The notes: generated by a model from the sequence alone, not told the origin. 64,000 nucleotides of DNA from Mytilus californianus (GCF_021869535.1 NW_026262668.1:23193732-23257731); one strand, 5' to 3'. Positions 46,690 to 58,131 are shown, counted from the stretch's first letter. A program made the numbers and translations.

Positions 46690-47257
46690 CCTTTTTAAGA
46701 TCACAATGAAAATGTGCATATGGAAATGTGAAGATATGATTGAAGCTTTAAATTTTCTCCTGGACAACATATATGTACTTTTCCGCAATAAAGTGTACAG
46801 ACAGGTAGTAGGTATTCCTATGGGCACTAATTGCGCCCCTTTAATAGCAGATCTACTCCTATATTGCTATGAATCACAGTTTATGGCCAAAATCAGTAAA
46901 GACACGTCATTGTTACATTAAGTTGACACATTCAACAATACCTACCGCTATCATGATGATATTTTTTCATTAAATAATCCAGAATTCTCTAAATATACTA
47001 CCGAAATTTACCCAAAGGAACTTATTTTAAATAAATCTAACATAAACAGCAGTAGTTGTCCTATTCTAGATTTAGACATTTCAATTTCTAAAGGGAAACT
47101 CCATACAAAAATTTACGACAAAAGAGACAATTTTTCATTCCCTATGGTTAATTTTCCTTTTTTAGACACAATGTTCCTTTGGCTCCATCATACGGTGTTT
47201 ATATATCCCAACTCATTTGTTATGCCCTTGTGTGTAGTGATGTCATAGATTTTAACG

Positions 47258-48027
47258 AATGTAATCAATTTGATTTTTGATTTTTTGTATTTTAACGCCA
47301 CTTTTTAGCACTGCTTTTGGGCTATTTCGTGGCGGCCAGTTTTTATTGGTGGAGGAAGCCGGAGTGCCCGGAGAAAACCACGGACCTTCGATAGGAAAAC
47401 TGACACTCCTAGTCAATTAAGATTGGAGTCAAGTGCACTCGCACGAGCAGGGTTCGAACTCACAACCTGAGTGTTGACTGGCTAGTGATTACAGTAGTAA
47501 CTAGATATCATTGAGATGGGAGCCATCTCTGTGGGCCCTGCTGTGAATAATGTGTGGTAAAAAAATTATATCGTTATCATTGGACATGGGGTTGTCAACT
47601 GAAACCAAAGTTTTTGACCTTGACCTTTGACCTAGGAAGTTGTACATAAATTATGACACACTTTCTGGTGTTGGTTTATATGCATGTCAAGTATAAGCTT
47701 TGAAAGCATTATAAACGATTCTCAAGATATAGAGCGGACACGATCTTTACCATAGGACATGGGGTTGTCAACTAAAACCAAAGTTTTTGACCTTGACCTT
47801 TGACCTAGGAAGTTGTACATACATTATGACACACCCTCTGGTGTTGGTTAATATACATGTCAAGTATAAACTTTGAAATCATAACGGTTCTCTAGATATA
47901 GAGCGGACACAATTTGTTACGGACAGACGGACGGACAGACAGACTGATCACTATAGGGAGTCCGCCATTCGGCGGGCCCTAACTACTTAGACCACTAAGC
48001 CACCAAGGCCCCTCTAATGTAATCAAT
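47258..48027 (-). mobile_element. tRNA-derived SINE (~264 bp) with 12-bp TSD, itself interrupted
   Basis: 47270-48015 lies between exact 12-bp repeats AATGTAATCAAT (47258-47269, 48016-48027). On the minus strand the 5' end has an A box TGGCTTAGTGGT (47991-48002) and a B box AGTTCGAACCC (47450-47460). A conserved core follows, reading TTTTCTCCGGGCACTCCGGC then TTCCTCCACCAATAAAAACT, and the tail is (TCAAAAA)-like. The core resembles the conserved central domains described for widespread metazoan SINEs (Nin/MetaSINE type). The A and B boxes are separated by a pearl-like insertion. Confidence 0.85.
47498..47985 (+). mobile_element. Pearl-like element, family E, inside the SINE
   Basis: 47504-47979 lies between TAACTA repeats (47498-47503, 47980-47985). 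5' hairpin GAGATGGGAGCCATCTC, then GGGCCCTGC. Two 172-bp cores start GGACATGGGGTTGTCAACT (47582, 47754). An ACGGACAGACGG tract follows, and the 3' hairpin CCGCCATTCGGCGG runs into GGGCCC. Confidence 0.8.
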
Positions 48028-48548
48028 GTTTCACTGGTAAATTATTATGTCAGGGATTTCGTTACCATAAATTACTTAAAACATTTACTAAATTCTTTCA
48101 TAGCTAGCTACAAAGATTTGATCAGTAAAATTGGCTGTATTTATTAAAAATGGTATTTCACATCCTAAATTTTACGGTAATATTGTACTAAAAGTAAAAG
48201 TGCGGAAATCACTATGTGATCCGTGAAAACTTATCGACCCTTTAAACAAACTTATTAATAAAGGTTATCTTATTAATGTTGTAATAAGATCTTTGAATAT
48301 TGTTTTCATTGGCACTAACATCGATTTTGTCATCAACAAATTAAAACATAACTAAATTTGTATTCTTTTTGAATGTTTTTTTGGGATGTATATATACACA
48401 TCCACGTTTATTTTCTATTTAGAAATTGTTTTATCTATACATAACATCATACATATTTATTATAAGGTTAAATCCTAACTATCCTTCTGCCTGTCGTTAC
48501 TTTTATTTTGGCATTGCACAAGTCATGTCTTCTTTGACTGTCCATGGC

Positions 48549-48588
48549 ATTAAAACACTAAATCCCTGCCTGGGATGAGTTTTAACTG
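48549..48588 (+). other. 3'-UTR hairpin of Penelope-like copy 2
   Basis: TTAAAAC pairs with GTTTTAA around AATCCC...GGGAT. The stem position matches copy 1 but the pairs differ. Confidence 0.5.
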
Positions 48589-48620
48589 ATTTTAGTCTCT
48601 GATGCATGATTTTTTATTAT

Positions 48621-49059
48621 TAATTGTTTTTGGCTTTTTACTAGTAACTGCGAGTACTCTCAAATCGTACTTTCGTGTTAATTTGACCTGTTGACACAAT
48701 TTGTAATGCATTTCTGTTATTCAGTGTTTACTTATTTTGTGTTATATCTCGTCTTACTATTTTTAATATGTACCACCTTTGATAAGTATTTAGTATGACA
48801 AAAAAAATTTCACTTCTGTACTCGTACTATGAATAAAAAATTTATTTTGTAAAAAAGGTTTCTGTACTAAACTTGCAACAAAATTATTATATTTAAATTT
48901 ACCTGTGCACATTACTTATTTAACGCCATTTTGTCCTAGGTTAAAGTTGTCTTTTTGACATTGAAACATCTTTTTTATTTATATTGTGTCATAGATCAAA
49001 CTTAATCGTTCAGTGTATATTTACTTGTTTTTGTGTATTGTCTTTTTGATCTAGTTAAG
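48621..49059. other. No gene; probable retroelement 3' sequence
   Basis: T-rich, with words repeated near 49800-50400 (CATTGTGTCATAG, TTCAGTGTAT). Confidence 0.5.
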
Positions 49060-49530
49060 CCATTTCAATTAATATTTTATTGTGTGTCTTTTTATGTTGT
49101 AATGTTATACCACTGTTTCAGGTTAGGGTGAAGGTTGGTGCCTGTTTAAACATTTAAACCTGCTGCATTTTTATGCACCTGTGAGACTGTTGTTCAGTGG
49201 TTGACATGTCATATGCGTATAGTATTAATATTTAAGGTATAGACAGGTATAGACATGTCATATGTGTATTGTTTTATTCAGTGGTTGTCGTTTGTTGGTA
49301 TGGTTCATAAGTGTTTCTCGTTTTTTATATAGATTAGATTAGATTAGACCGTTTGAATTGTTTTACACTAGTCTTTTTGGGCCCTTTATACCTTGCTGTT
49401 CGGTGTGAGTCAAGGCTCCCTGTTGAAGGCCGTACTTTGACCTATAATTGTTTACTTTTTATACATTGTGACTTGGATGGATAGTTGTCTCATTGGCACT
49501 CATACCACATCTTCTTATTTATATATAATA
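49060..49530 (+). repeat. Retroelement 3' tail, family T1
   Basis: TTTTATGTTGTAATGTTATA, TTTAAACCTGCTGCATT, TTGAAGGCCGTACTTTGACC, CATACCACATCTTCTTAT. It includes (GATTA)3 and a short local duplication around GGTATAGACA. The position downstream of Penelope-like copy 2 may be coincidence. Confidence 0.65.
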
Positions 49531-49814
49531 TATGTACAATGCAGGAAATTAATTTTTAAAATGTGGTCAAAATTTGCTCGAAGCGGAAATAAGCAACAGC
49601 TTAATATGGATTGAAATTGAAATAATTGCTATAATTTACACAACGTTACTTTTTCCAATATAAACATTCAAAAATTATTATTTTTTTTTATTTACAACAC
49701 TTTTTTCAAAGACCACATTGTGACTTCGAGATTGAGTTCAACCATGAAAGCACTTTTCCTTTTCTTTCTTCTGCTGTTAATTTAACTCAGTTATTTTTTG
49801 TCATGAATTGGTAT

Positions 49815-50340
49815 GTTCGAGCATATTGTTTTTCTTTAATTGTTTAACATTTCTTACCGATATAACATGTTACTTTTATTATTCTTCCCTTAGTTTATTT
49901 ATTTTGTATTCAAAATTATTTATTTTGTAAAAATATTTCCTTTCTCTATTGGTACTGTACAGGTATACCTATCAACAAAATTATTTTCATTTACCTGTGT
50001 TTAAAGTTATTGCAAATGGATGGTATTTTTGTTCGAGCATATTGTTTTTCTTTAATTGTTTAACATTTCTTACCGATATAACATGTTACTTTTATTATTC
50101 TTCCCTTAGTTTATTTATTTTGTATTCAAAATTATTTATTTTGTAAAAATATTTCCTTTCTCTATTGGTACTGTACAGGTATACCTATCAACAAAATTAT
50201 TTTCATTTACCTGTGTTTAAAGTTATTGCAAATGGATGGTATTTTTGTTCGAGCATATTGTTTTTCTTTAATTGTTTAACATTTCTTACCGATATAACAT
50301 GTTACTTTTATTATTCTTCCCTTAGTTTATTTATTTTGTA
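49815..50340 (+). repeat. 216-bp tandem duplication, ~2.4 copies
   Basis: GTTCGAGCATATTG starts units at 49815, 50031 and 50247, with exactly 216-bp steps. Copies look nearly identical, so the event is recent or an assembly effect. Frames of 56+ identical residues are by-products of a period divisible by 3. Confidence 0.9.
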
Positions 50341-50439
50341 TTTACATTGTGTCATAGGTCAAATTTATTTGTTCAGTGTATGTTCAATGGTGTTAATATG
50401 TCCTTTGATTGAGTTAAGCTATTTCAGTTGATATTTTAT

Positions 50440-50820
50440 AGTGCGTCTTTCTATGTTGTGATGTTACACTATTGTTTCAGAAAAAGGGTGAAGGTTTGGT
50501 ACCATTAAAACGTTTAAACCCGCTGCATTTGTTTGCACCTGTCCTAAGTCAGGAATCTGATGTTCAGTAGTTGTCGTTTGTTGATGTGGTTCATAAGTGT
50601 TTCTCATTTCTCGTTTTTTATATAGATTAGACCGTTGGTTTTCCCGTTTGAATGGTTTTACACTAGTAATTTTTTGGGGCCCTTTATAGCTTACTGTTCG
50701 GTGTGAGCCAAGGCTCTGTGTTGAAGACTGTACTGTGACCTATAATGGTTTACTTTTATAAATTTTGACTTGGATGGAGAGTTGTCTCATTGGCACTCAT
50801 ACCACATCTTCTTATATCTA
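50440..50820 (+). repeat. Retroelement 3' tail, family T1 (longest intact copy)
   Basis: Complete tail from TCTATGTTGTGATGTTACAC to CATACCACATCTTCTTATAT. It keeps the uninterrupted site TCATAAGTGTTTCTC that is split by a MITE in the copy at 54977-56805. Confidence 0.7.
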
Positions 50821-50902
50821 TTGATATCATCTTGTATGTTTTTAAATATGAAGAAAAGGGAATCCGGTTGTATGTCAATGAGACAAAAACAAATAAAATA
50901 AA

Positions 50903-52029
50903 CAAGAGGCTCTCAAGAGCCTGAATCACTCACCTGTATTTCAGAGGAGAAGATTTTTAAATGTTAGCAAACTTGATGAACAAATTGTGTAAAATTGTCT
51001 TTAAAGGGCAATAACTCCTTAAGGGGTCAATTGACAATTTTGGTCATATTAACTTTTTTGTAGATCTTACTTTGCTGAACATTATTGCTGCTTACAGTTT
51101 ATATATATCTATAATAATATTCAAAATAATAACAAAAAACTGCAAAATTTTGTTAAAACTACCAATTCGGTGGCAGCAACCCAACAATGGGTTGTTCGAT
51201 TCGTCTGATAATTTCAGGGCGATAGATCTTGACCAATTAAACAATTTTACCCCATGTCACATTTGCTCTAAAAGATTTAGTTTTTGAGATATCAGCCAAA
51301 AACTGCATTTGACCCTTATGTTCTATTTTTAGCCATGGTGGCCATGTTTGTCGATGGATACAAACTTCGGATATAATTTATAAACAAGATACCCTAAGGA
51401 ACATTTAGTTAAAGTTTGAAGGTAATTGGCCCAGTAGTTTAAGAGGAGAAGATTTTTAAATGTTAGCAAACTTGATGAACAAATTGTGTAAAATTGTCTT
51501 TAAAGGGCAATAACTCCTTAAGGGGTCAATTGACAATTATGGTCATATTAAATTTTTTGTAGATCTTACTTTGCTGAACCTTATTGCTGCTTACAGTTTA
51601 TATATATCTATGATGATATTCAAAATAATAAAAAAAACTGCAAAATTTTGTTAAAACTACCAATTCAGTGGCAGCAACCCAACAATGGGTTGTTCGATTC
51701 ATCTGAAAATTTCAGAGCTGATAGATCTTGACCAATTGAATAATTCTACCCTATGTCAGATTTGCTCTAAAAGCTTTAGTTTTTGAGATATAAGCCAAAT
51801 TTGACCCCTATTTTCTATTTTTAGCCATGGCCCCCATGTTTGTTGATGGATCAAAACTTCGGATAAAATTTATAAACTAGATTTTAAGGAACATTTAGTT
51901 AAAGTTTGAAGGTATTTGGCCCAGTAGTTTCAGAGTAGAAGATTTTTGAAATAGTTTACGACGACGACGACAGACGACGGAAGACAACGGACGCCAAGTG
52001 ATGGCATAAGCTCACATGGGGCCCTTTGA
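50903..52029 (+). mobile_element. Pearl-like element, family B, copy 1
   Basis: 5' hairpin AGAGGCTCTCAAGAGCCT (about 50905-50922), then CACTCACCTG. Two ~500-bp cores (AACTCCTTAAGGGGTCAATT at 51006 and 51505), a GACGACGACGACAGACGACGG tract, and a 3' end CCAAGTGATGGCATAAGCTCAC..GGGGCCC. Confidence 0.8.
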
Positions 52030-52035
52030 AAGAAC

Positions 52036-53277
52036 CTTAGTGAGCGCGCTCACATACCACACGTCCCCACATTGTCATTGGAGAAATAAAATAAGTGTAA
52101 GAAAAAAAAATTGTATCAGAAAAAAAAATTGAATCATAATTTCCTGTCAATATGCACATCTACATAGTATGTCCTTATTATCTACACAGTTTCATGAAAT
52201 TCTGTTGTGTGGTTTGAGAGGAGTTGCAATGAAAAAAGGTTGCAGTAGTATATTGGGCAAATAAGTTCAAAGGGGCGTAACTCCTGGAAAAAAAATTGAA
52301 TCGTAATTTCCTGTCGATATGCACATCTACGTAGTATGTCCTTATTATCTGAAAAGGTTTCATGAAATTCTGTTGTGTGGTTTGAGAGGAGTTGCGATGA
52401 CAAAAGGTTGCAGTAGTATATTGGGCAAATAAGTTCAAAGGGGCGTAACTCCTGGAAAAAAAATTGAATCGTAATTTCCTGTCTATATGCACATCTACGT
52501 AGTATGTCCTTATTATCTGGAAAGGTTGCATGAAATTCTGTTGTGTGGTTTGAGAGGAGTTGCGATGACAAAAGGTTGCAGTAGTATATTGGGCAAATAA
52601 GTTCAAAGGGGCGTAACTCCTGGAAAAAAATTGAATCGTAATTTCCTGTCGATATGCACATCTACGTAGTATGTCCTTATTATCTGAAAAGGTTTAATGA
52701 AATTCTGTTATGTGGTTTGAGAGGAGTTGCGATGACAAAAGGTTGCAGAGTATATTGGGCAAATAAGTTCAAAGGGGCGTAACTCCTGGAAAAAAAATTG
52801 AATCGTAATTTCCTGTCGATATGCACATCTATGTAGTATGTCCTTATTATCTGAAAAGGTTTCATGAAATTCTGTTGTGTGGTTTGAGAGGAGTTGCGAT
52901 GACAAAAGGTTGCAGTAGTATATTGGGCAAATAAGTTCAAAGGGGCGTAACTCCTGGAAAAAAAATTGAATCGTAATTTCCTGTCGATATGCACATCTAC
53001 ATAGTATGTCCTTATTATCTGAAAAGGTTTCATGAAATTCTGTTGTGTGGTTTGAGAGGAGTTGCGATGACAAACTGTTGCAGTAGTACATTAAAGTAAA
53101 TAAGTTCAAAGGGGTGTAACTCCTAGAAAAAGAATTGAATCGTAAATTTCCTGTCGATATGCACAACTACATAGTATGTCCTTATCATCTAAAAAGGTTT
53201 CGCGAAATTCTGTTGTAGAGGAGTTGCGATGACAAGAAACAGGACTGACGGACTGACGGACTGATGGACAGACGGAA

Positions 53278-53311
<34 letters not shown>

Positions 53312-53329
53312 TTTGCATGGGGTATAATT
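52036..53329 (+). mobile_element. Pearl-like element, family F
   Basis: 5' hairpin TGAGCGCGCTCA (52041-52052), then CATACCACACGTCCCC. About 6.5 cores of 166-169 bp run from 52130 to 53240 (AACTCCTGG at 52279, 52447, 52615, 52781, 52949; a diverged unit near 53118). A GACTGACGGACTGACGG tract follows, and the 3' hairpin is TTATACCC...GGGGTATAA (53294-53327). The long minus-strand frames arise because 168 is divisible by 3. Confidence 0.8.
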
Positions 53330-53392
53330 AAAGGTAAATGATTCAGTATTATTAACAACAAATGTACTACAGTTGTCCACACTGTAAGGGAA

Positions 53393-53750
53393 TACCTCTA
53401 TTGGTAAAATACGGAAAAATGAAAATAAACATTTTCAAAATTTCCTAAAATTCCATGAAGGTTTAACAAAGTTACTGATGACTGAAAAACTTAAACCTGA
53501 TCAGACTAGATCTGTATGTTAACTGTAAAAAAACCCTCAAAATACGGAAAAATGAAAATAAATATTTCAAAATTTTGCTCTGGATACTGATTTTTGGTTA
53601 TAAACAAGCTTCTGTCCAAATTTCCTAAAATTCCATGAAAGTTTGACAAAGTCATCGATGTCTAAAAAAAGTTTAACCACAGCCTGAACCTAAATGTTGA
53701 CGACGGAATTTAGGATCTCGCTTTCGCGACATAAATGTTGCAGGCTCAAC
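53393..53750 (+). mobile_element. Pearl-like element, family A, 3' fragment
   Basis: Two diverged cores (AAACAAGCTTCTGTCC at ~53603; AAAATACGGAAAAATGAAAA) end in GACGACGGAATTTAGGATCT, CTCGCTTTCGCGAC and GCAGGCTCAAC. The 5' hairpin is missing. Confidence 0.6.
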
Positions 53751-53889
53751 AATAAAAAAAGCCACTAATGCTCCCATATTTGTGATTTTTTTTTCATTCA
53801 TCATTGTTAAATTAGAGCAGCTTTGTAGTTTCAGACGATAACTAGAGGCTCTCAAGAGCCTGTGTCGCTCAACTGATTCTTCTTTGGCA

Positions 53890-54290
53890 GGGGTTAAAAA
53901 ATTGTGTTACAGCTCACTAGCCCAGGACTTGTTGGTAGCAGGTTTTTACTAGCCCTGTTAGTAGAACTGCTAGCCAATCAAAACTGGCCTGCTAGCCCGA
54001 GTATGCCTTACAAATTTAGAATTTGTTGCATAATACATAGTAGGTGTCCTTTGTTTTGAAGGCGGCAATATACACTGTATCTAATAAAATAAATTAAATA
54101 AATTGTTGTTTTATTAATTATAACAAGGATCTCTAGACATCTTTTGGGATTTCCCTTGTACTAACACAAGTTATTAAACTAAAGTTAGAGTGCGAAAACC
54201 AATGTGTCTTCGGACGACGACGACGACGACGCCAACGTCATACCAATATACGACCACAAAATTTTTTTGTGGTCGTATAAAAATTACTTT
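53890..54290 (+). mobile_element. Family D 3' end inserted in family B
   Basis: Ends with TGTGTCTTCGGACGACGACG and the hairpin ATACGACCACAAAA...TTGTGGTCGTAT (about 54251-54281). The upstream CTAGCCC/GCTAGC-rich stretch (53915-54000) is not recognised. Confidence 0.5.
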
Positions 54291-55021
54291 ATAAGAACAA
54301 TAACTCCAACAAGATGTCAATTGACAATTTTGCTCATGTTGACCTTTTCTTGATATTTTTGCAGTTTACAGTATATCTCAATCTATAAAGATACATGTAT
54401 TAAGGTCTTCATCAGCACCTCATAAGGAACATTTATGCCATGTTTGATTTCATTCCATTCAGTGCTCCTCTAAAAGAAGCATTTGTATGTATTACCTGTA
54501 GAGTCTTATGTTAAACTAAGTCCCCTGCTGGCGGCCATCTTGGATGATGGTTCGGCTACAAAGTAACAACACTTGGTCAGCACCTTATTAGGAACATTCA
54601 TGCCATGTTTGTTTTCATTCTACTCAGTGGTTCTCTAGAAGAAAACATTTGTATGTATTTCCATAGGGTCCTATGTTAAACTTACTCCCCCTGCTGGCAG
54701 CCATCTTGGATGACAAATCAGCTACAAAGTAACAACACTTGGTCAGCACCTCAAAAGAAACATTCATACCACGTTTGGTTTCAATCCATTAAGCGGTTTT
54801 CTAGAAGAAGACATTTGTATATATTTCCCATAGGGTCCTTTGTTAAACTAAGTCCCCCGTTGGCAGCCATCTTGGTAGATGGATTTGCTACAAAGTAACA
54901 ACATTTGGTCAGCACTTCATAAGGAACATTCATGCCAAGTTTGGTTTCATTCCATTCAGTGGTTCTTCAAAAGAAGTCAGGAATCTGATGTTCAGTAGTT
55001 GTCATTTGTTGATGTGTTTCA

Positions 55022-56581
55022 TAAGGGAGCTACCATTTGATTTTTATGGGGGGGCTAGGGTGAAATTTGAAAAAAATAGGCAGGACAGGAGTTTTGAGTA
55101 AAAAAAAAAGGCAGGATGAGCAACTTGGTAAAAAAAAAATTCAGGATGACAATTTGTGTAAAAAAATTCAGGATAAACTAGTAAAACTAGAGGCTCTAAA
55201 GAGCCTGTGTCGCTCACCTTGGTCTATGTGCATATTAAACAAAGGACACAGGTGGATTCATGACAAAATTGTGTTTTGGTGATGGTGATGTGTTTGTAGA
55301 TCTTAATTTACTGAACATTCTTGATGCTTACAATTATCTCTATCTATAATGAACTTGGCCCTGTAGTTTCAGTGGAAATTATTTTGTAAAAATTTACAAA
55401 ATTTATGAAAATTGTTAAAAATTTATTATAAAGGGCAATAACTCCTTAAGGGGTCAATTGACCATTTTGGTCATGTGACTTATTTGTAGGTCTTACTTTG
55501 CTGTACATTATTGCTCTTTACAGTTTATCTCTATCTATAATAATATTCAAGATAATAACCAAAAGCTGAAAAAATTTCTAAAAATTACCAATTCAGGGGC
55601 AGCAACCCAACAACCGGTTGCCTGAATGGTCTGAAAATTTAAGGGCAGATAGATCTTGACCTAATGAACAATTTTGTTTTTGAAAGATTTGCTAGAAATG
55701 CTTTGGGTTTAGATATATGAGCCAAAAACTGCATTTTACCCTATGTACTATTATTAGCCATGTCGGCCATCTTGGTTTGAGGGCGGGGTCATCATACACA
55801 ATTTTTAAACTACATACCCTAATGATGATTGTTTACAACTTTAGTTAAATTCATCTTAGTAGTTTCAGAGGAGAAGATTGAAAAAGATAACAAAAATTTA
55901 CGAAAAATTGTTAAAAATTGACTATAAAAGAGCAATAACTCCTTAAGGGGTCAACTGACCATTTTGGTCATGTTGACTTATTTGTAGAACTTACTTTGCT
56001 GAACATTATTGCTGTTTACAGTTTATCTTTATCTATAATAATATTCAAGATAATAACCAAATAAGGCAAAATTTCCTTAAAATTACTAATTCAGGGGCAG
56101 CAACCTAACAACGGGTTGTCCGATTCATCTGAAAATTTCAGGGCAGATAGATCTTGAGCTAATAAACATTTTTACCCTTGTCAGATTTGCTCTCAATGCT
56201 TTGGTTTCAGAGATATAAGCCAAAATCTACATTTTATCCCTATGTTCTATTTTTAGCCATGGCGGCCATCTTGGTTAGTTGGTTGGGTCACCGGACACAT
56301 TTTTTAAACTAGATACCCTAATGATGATATTGGCCAAGTTTGGTTAAATTTTGCCCAGTAGTTTCAGAGGAGAAGATTTTTGTAAAAGTTTACGGACGAC
56401 GGACGACGGACGCCAAGTGATGAGAAAAGCTCACTTGGCCCTTTGGGCCAGGTGAGCTAAAAAAGGCAGGACCGAATAGAGAAAATATAAAAAGGCAGGA
56501 CAGAGATTACAACTAAAAAAAAAAGCAGGACAAAATTTTTCATCCTAGCCCCCCCATAAAAATCAAATGGTAGCTCCCTAA
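55022..56581. mobile_element. PIF/Harbinger-like element with perfect 35-bp TIR and TAA TSD
   Basis: 55025-56578 has perfect 35-bp inverted ends beginning GGGAGCTACCATTTG and ending in a 7-G run plus CTAGG. It is flanked by TAA (55022-55024, 56579-56581). The tail at 50440-50820 has the empty site CATAAGTG. A 3-bp TAA target and GGG ends fit PIF/Harbinger MITEs. Apart from AAAAGGCAGGA-type repeats and a family B insertion it has no content. Confidence 0.75.
55184..56460 (+). mobile_element. Pearl-like element, family B, copy 2
   Basis: 5' hairpin AGAGGCTCTAAAGAGCCT, then TGTCGCTCACC. Two ~500-bp cores, a GGACGACGGACGACGGACGCC tract, and the 3' hairpin GCTCACTTGGCCC-TTT-GGGCCAGGTGAGC (56429-56458), which reuses GCTCACC. 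Confidence 0.85.
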
Positions 56582-57536
56582 GTGATTCTCGTTTCTCGTT
56601 TTTTATATAGATTAGACTGTTGGTTTTCCCCTTTGAATGGTTTTATACTAGTAATTTTTGGGGCCCTTTATAGCTTGCTGTTCAGTGTGAGCCAAGGCTC
56701 TGTGTTGAAGACCATATTTTGACCTATAATGGTTTACTTTTATAAATTTTGACTTGGATGGAGAGTTGTCTCATTGGCACTCATACCACATCTTCTTATA
56801 TCTATTTTGTATGTATTTCACATAGGGTCCTTTGTTAAACTAAGTTCCCCGCTGGCAGCCATCTTGGATGATTGATTGGCTACAAAGTAACAACACTTGG
56901 TCAGCACTTCATAAGGAACATTCATGCCATGTTTGGTTTCATTCCATTCAATGGTTCTCTAAAAGAAGACATTTGTATGTATTTCCCGTAGGGTCCTATG
57001 TTAAACTAAGTCCCCGCTGTCGGCATACTTGGATGATTGATCGCCTACAAAGTTACAACACTTGGTCAGCACCTCATAAGGAACAATCATGCCATGTTTG
57101 GTTTCATTCCATTCAGTAAAAGAAGACATTTTTATGTATTGTCCATAGGGTCCTATGTTAAATGAAGTCCCCCACTGGCGGCCATCTTGGATGATTGATC
57201 GCCTACAAAGTTACAATACTTGGTCAACACCTCATAAGGAACATTCATGCCATGTTTTATTTCATTCCCTTTAATGGTTTTCTAAAAGAAGACATTTGTA
57301 TGTATTTCCCATAGGTTCCTATGTTAAACTAAGTCCCCGCTGTCGGCATACTTGGATGATTGATCGCCTACAAAGTTACAACACTTAGTCAGCACCTCAT
57401 AAGGAACAATCATGCCATGTTTGGTTTCATTCAATTCTGTGGTACTCTAGAAGAAGTTCAAAATGTAAAAAGTTAACAACGACGACGACGGATGCCAAGT
57501 GATGAGAAAAGCTAACAAGGACCATGTGAGCTAAAA

Positions 57537-58014
57537 ATAAGGTATGACCCCAAGTAAATACTAAAAGGTGATTCTTTACAGTGGGTTTCTCAATCATCAT
57601 GATAAGTAATTAAATTTAAGAAGATGAATTTGAAAATTAACCAATTAAAATCAAGAATTTCCTTTGGTTGGTTAACAGTGATGTTTGGGGGGAAAGGTTA
57701 TCTATTTGTCTTTACAAGCATGCAAATTACTATGGATTGATGTATACAGTATTTACTTAAAACATTTTAAGCACAGGTAGTTGGTAAAACAAATTTTGGT
57801 GGTGGGGTTTGAAAAAAATGCCTTCATAAAGTCTATATACTTTTTCCTAAAAAAAGACGTTATCAAAATTTATGGTAATAAGCAGAGCAAACAAATTTAA
57901 TTACTCAGCTGTAAAAATATCTGTTGATCATATTAACAAATTATCAACATTTTTTTTATGACAAAAGAAAATGGAATACAGTACATCTATTAAGTAAAAG
58001 TTTGCTAGACTTAC
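57537..58014. other. No gene seen
   Basis: AT-rich spacer without recognised repeats. Confidence 0.5.
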
Positions 58015-58131
58015 ATGCAAGTCTTATGCAACAGATCCAAATGCACTGACTCAAGGTCCACAAGCACTTCTGTTATCACCTCTGTGATGATGGTAAGAAG
58101 AAAATTCCTGAACATCAAGCTTGCGCAAAAT
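58015..58131 (-). CDS. Candidate 117-bp internal exon, unrecognised protein
   Basis: On the minus strand a pyrimidine-rich acceptor (ACTTTTTTTCTTCAG|A) and a consensus donor (TTGCAT|GTAAGT) bracket exactly 117 bp. Only one of three frames is open through the stretch. It encodes about 38 residues, starting FCASLMFRNFLLTIITEV and continuing ITEVLVDLESVHLDLLHKTC, and the exon keeps phase because 117 is divisible by 3. The peptide is amphipathic, helix-like and free of low complexity, unlike the frames around it. I do not recognise the protein. If real, it would make the surrounding repeats introns of a minus-strand gene. Confidence 0.5.

Larger units (their letters stand above)
46690..48620 (+). 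pseudogene. Penelope-like retroelement, copy 2 (decayed, nested insertions)
   Basis: 5' truncated near 46690. Reads WKCEDMIEALNFLLDNIYV, QVVGIPMGTNCAPLIADLLL and CYESQF, then stops near 46921. After a break: YHDDIFSLNNPEFSKYTTEI (first variable base of the YxDD motif changed to His, both Asp kept), YPKELILNKSN, SCPILDLDISISKGKLHTKI, YDKRDNFSFPMVNFPFLD. After a further frameshift it continues to the word preceding the SINE at 47270. It resumes at 48028 with FTGKLL and GFRYHKLLKTFTKFF and ends near 48360. It retains the block deleted in copy 1. The 3' UTR hairpin is at 48549-48588. No GIY-YIG domain seen. Confidence 0.8.
54977..56805 (+). mobile_element. T1 retroelement tail inserted in family B array, split by MITE
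   Basis: Starts TCAGGAATCTGATGTTCAG, is cut at 55025-56578, and finishes with CATACCACATCTTCTTATAT. The host array resumes at once with TTTGTATGTATTTC. Confidence 0.65.
53841..57536 (+). mobile_element. Pearl-like element, family B, copy 3, host of a four-level nest
   Basis: The head AGAGGCTCTCAAGAGCCT (53845-53862) and the tail CCAAGTGATGAGAAAAGC...GTGAGCTAA (57497-57536) belong to one family B element. Its internal units of ~153 bp carry AACACTTGGTCAGCACCT and GTTTGGTTTCATTCCATTCA. The element is interrupted by a family D fragment (53890-54285) and by a T1 tail (54977-56805). Confidence 0.65.

Noticed and set aside
52178-53166. Minus-strand frames of 117-159 codons with repeated blocks
   Set aside because: They coincide with 168-bp tandem cores of a pearl-like element; period divisible by 3 explains the openness.
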